Assembly: GCA_001557035.1 (NCBI GenBank)
Contig: LSKJ01000191.1
Coordinates: 1-19,013 of the forward strand
Direction of reading: 5' to 3'
DNA length: 19,013 bases
DNA from: Rhodospirillaceae bacterium CCH5-H10
GTDB taxonomy: Bacteria; Pseudomonadota; Alphaproteobacteria; Reyranellales; Reyranellaceae
Position 1 is the stretch's first letter. Each line of letters begins with the position of its first letter. Below are positions 18,047 to 19,013 of this stretch, piece by piece. Below the pieces are notes generated by a model that saw nothing but the letters and a program-made list of their open reading frames with translations, made no database searches and was not told the origin of the DNA. The position numbers were made by a program, and so were the translations under genes.

Positions 18047-18964
18047 TCAGTACCGAAGCACGGCTTCGGTCCCGCGAAGAGCTTCGTCCTCGATTTGGAT
18101 CGTGAGATGGGTCAATCCGAATTGTTCCTTCATCGCTTCGAGTGCGGCGGCCAGCACATCTCGGCGCGAGGCCGCTTCGCCTACGACGAGGTGACCGCTC
18201 ATCGCGACGGCGCCGGAGCTAATGGTCCAGACATGGAGGTCATGTACCAACGTCACTCCGGGTATCTCGACGAGGGCGCGCTCGAGAAGGCCCATGTCGA
18301 TCTCCGGAGGGGTCCCCTCCATCAGGATATGGATGGCCTGCTTCAGGAGAACCCAGGTGCGGGGAACGATGAACAGGCCGATTCCCGCGCCGATGATCGG
18401 ATCTACGATATTCCAGCCCGTCACCAGTACTGTTCCGGCGGCCACGATGACGCCTAACGAGCCGAGCATATCGGCCAGCACCTCGTAATACGCTCCCTTA
18501 ACGTTCAGGCTCTCACTGGAGCCTCCGGCAAGCAGCCTCATGCTGATGAGATTCACCACCAGACCGGCAGACGCTACCGCGAGCATCGGCCCGCCGATGA
18601 CTTCGGGCAGGCTGTAGAAACGCTGATACGCCTCGTAGAGGATGTAGATCGTCAGGAGAAGGAGCACGACGGCGTTGGTTAGTGCCGAGAGTACTTCCAT
18701 TCTTACATATCCAAACGTATTACGCGGCGTCCTCGGACGTTCGCCAAAGCGAATCGCAATCAATGCTAGGGCAAGTCCCCCCGCGTCCGTAAGCATGTGC
18801 GCGGCGTCGGCCAAGAGGGCGAGGCTGCCGGTCCACAAACCGCCGACGATCTCAATGGCCATGAATGTAGAAGTCAGTGCCAGGGCAATGAGGAGCTGCT
18901 TCTTGTGCCGGGCCGCCGCCGTTGAGACGCCTAAGCTCGCGTTATCTGGTGATGCAAAGGTCAT
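18047..18964 (-). CDS. czcD: CDF-family cation exporter (CzcD/ZitB-like)
   Basis: This inner-membrane antiporter moves Zn, Cd or Co from cytoplasm to periplasm in exchange for protons and would feed a CzcCBA system. The 305-residue protein shows six transmembrane segments. The site-A residues are in TM2 (LADAAHMLTDAGG, His56 and Asp60) and TM5 (YYEVLADMLGSLGV). FGYVRMEVLSALTNAVVLLL and SLNVKGAYYEVLADMLGS are close to CzcD. A cytoplasmic domain follows (PGVTLVHDLHVWTISSGAVA, THLTIQIE). The N-terminus lacks the His-rich stretch common in CzcD. ATG 18964 is chosen because AGGA lies about eight bases upstream; ATG 18997 is also open but poorly spaced. It precedes the MgtC-like gene. Confidence 0.93.
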   Translation of the reverse strand: MTFASPDNASLGVSTAAARHKKQLLIALALTSTFMAIEIVGGLWTGSLALLADAAHMLTDAGGLALALIAIRFGERPRTPRNTFGYVRMEVLSALTNAVVLLLLTIYILYEAYQRFYSLPEVIGGPMLAVASAGLVVNLISMRLLAGGSSESLNVKGAYYEVLADMLGSLGVIVAAGTVLVTGWNIVDPIIGAGIGLFIVPRTWVLLKQAIHILMEGTPPEIDMGLLERALVEIPGVTLVHDLHVWTISSGAVAMSGHLVVGEAASRRDVLAAALEAMKEQFGLTHLTIQIEDEALRGTEAVLRY

Positions 18965-19013
18965 TGGGCGAGTCCTGAATTGACGACCGCCCGGCATCCT
19001 TATTGAGAGGCGG

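Overview
This window is GC-rich, Gram-negative DNA. It most likely comes from an alphaproteobacterium of the Hyphomicrobiales/Rhodospirillales type. The reasons are codon use, the Cro/CI-type regulators with a DPLDVH start and a YFF-G-Y tail, an alphaproteobacterial beta-barrel porin, and the tyrosine recombinase. Genus cannot be fixed from the sequence alone. The content is an accessory metal-handling island: a heavy-metal RND efflux operon, a CDF exporter, an integrase, a transposase remnant, several broken genes and long non-coding stretches.

Layout. Positions 1-67 (-) hold the first 22 codons of a LysR-type regulator that runs off the left edge. Positions 441-802 hold a small unknown gene that looks frameshifted, then about 640 bases without a supportable gene. 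At 1444-7749 (+) is the core: a small membrane-anchored CHxC protein (copy A), then a tight czcCBA-like operon (outer-membrane factor, adaptor, RND pump with D402/D408/E415) whose last gene encodes a small exported protein, closed by a strong hairpin. An XRE regulator (8238-8684) follows, then a lipoprotein on the opposite strand (8845-9180).

Positions 9734-13059 look like a decayed partial repeat of the same arrangement: CHxC protein copy B, an XRE paralogue killed by one in-frame TAG, a small minus-strand gene, CHxC protein copy C, and an IS1182-like transposase lacking its C-terminal half. Then come a porin on the minus strand with a good intrinsic terminator, a P4-type integrase (15255-16586, -), an AT-richer non-coding region with several hairpins and an orphan intrinsic terminator (16587-17458), and a minus-strand pair, CDF exporter followed by an MgtC-like membrane protein.

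How the genes fit together (inference). The RND complex would move divalent cations (Zn/Co/Cd/Ni class) from periplasm or cytoplasm to the outside, while the CDF protein moves cations from cytoplasm to periplasm. The exported small protein and the CHxC proteins are candidate periplasmic metal-binding accessories. No MerR, ArsR or two-component regulator sits beside czcCBA, so the XRE protein is the nearest candidate regulator.

The most unusual signal is the three-member CHxC family. The members are very divergent overall but share C-x10-H across the membrane segment, CHxC about 35 residues later, and a terminal PPP[KR]x. Copies A and B are each followed by an XRE paralogue.
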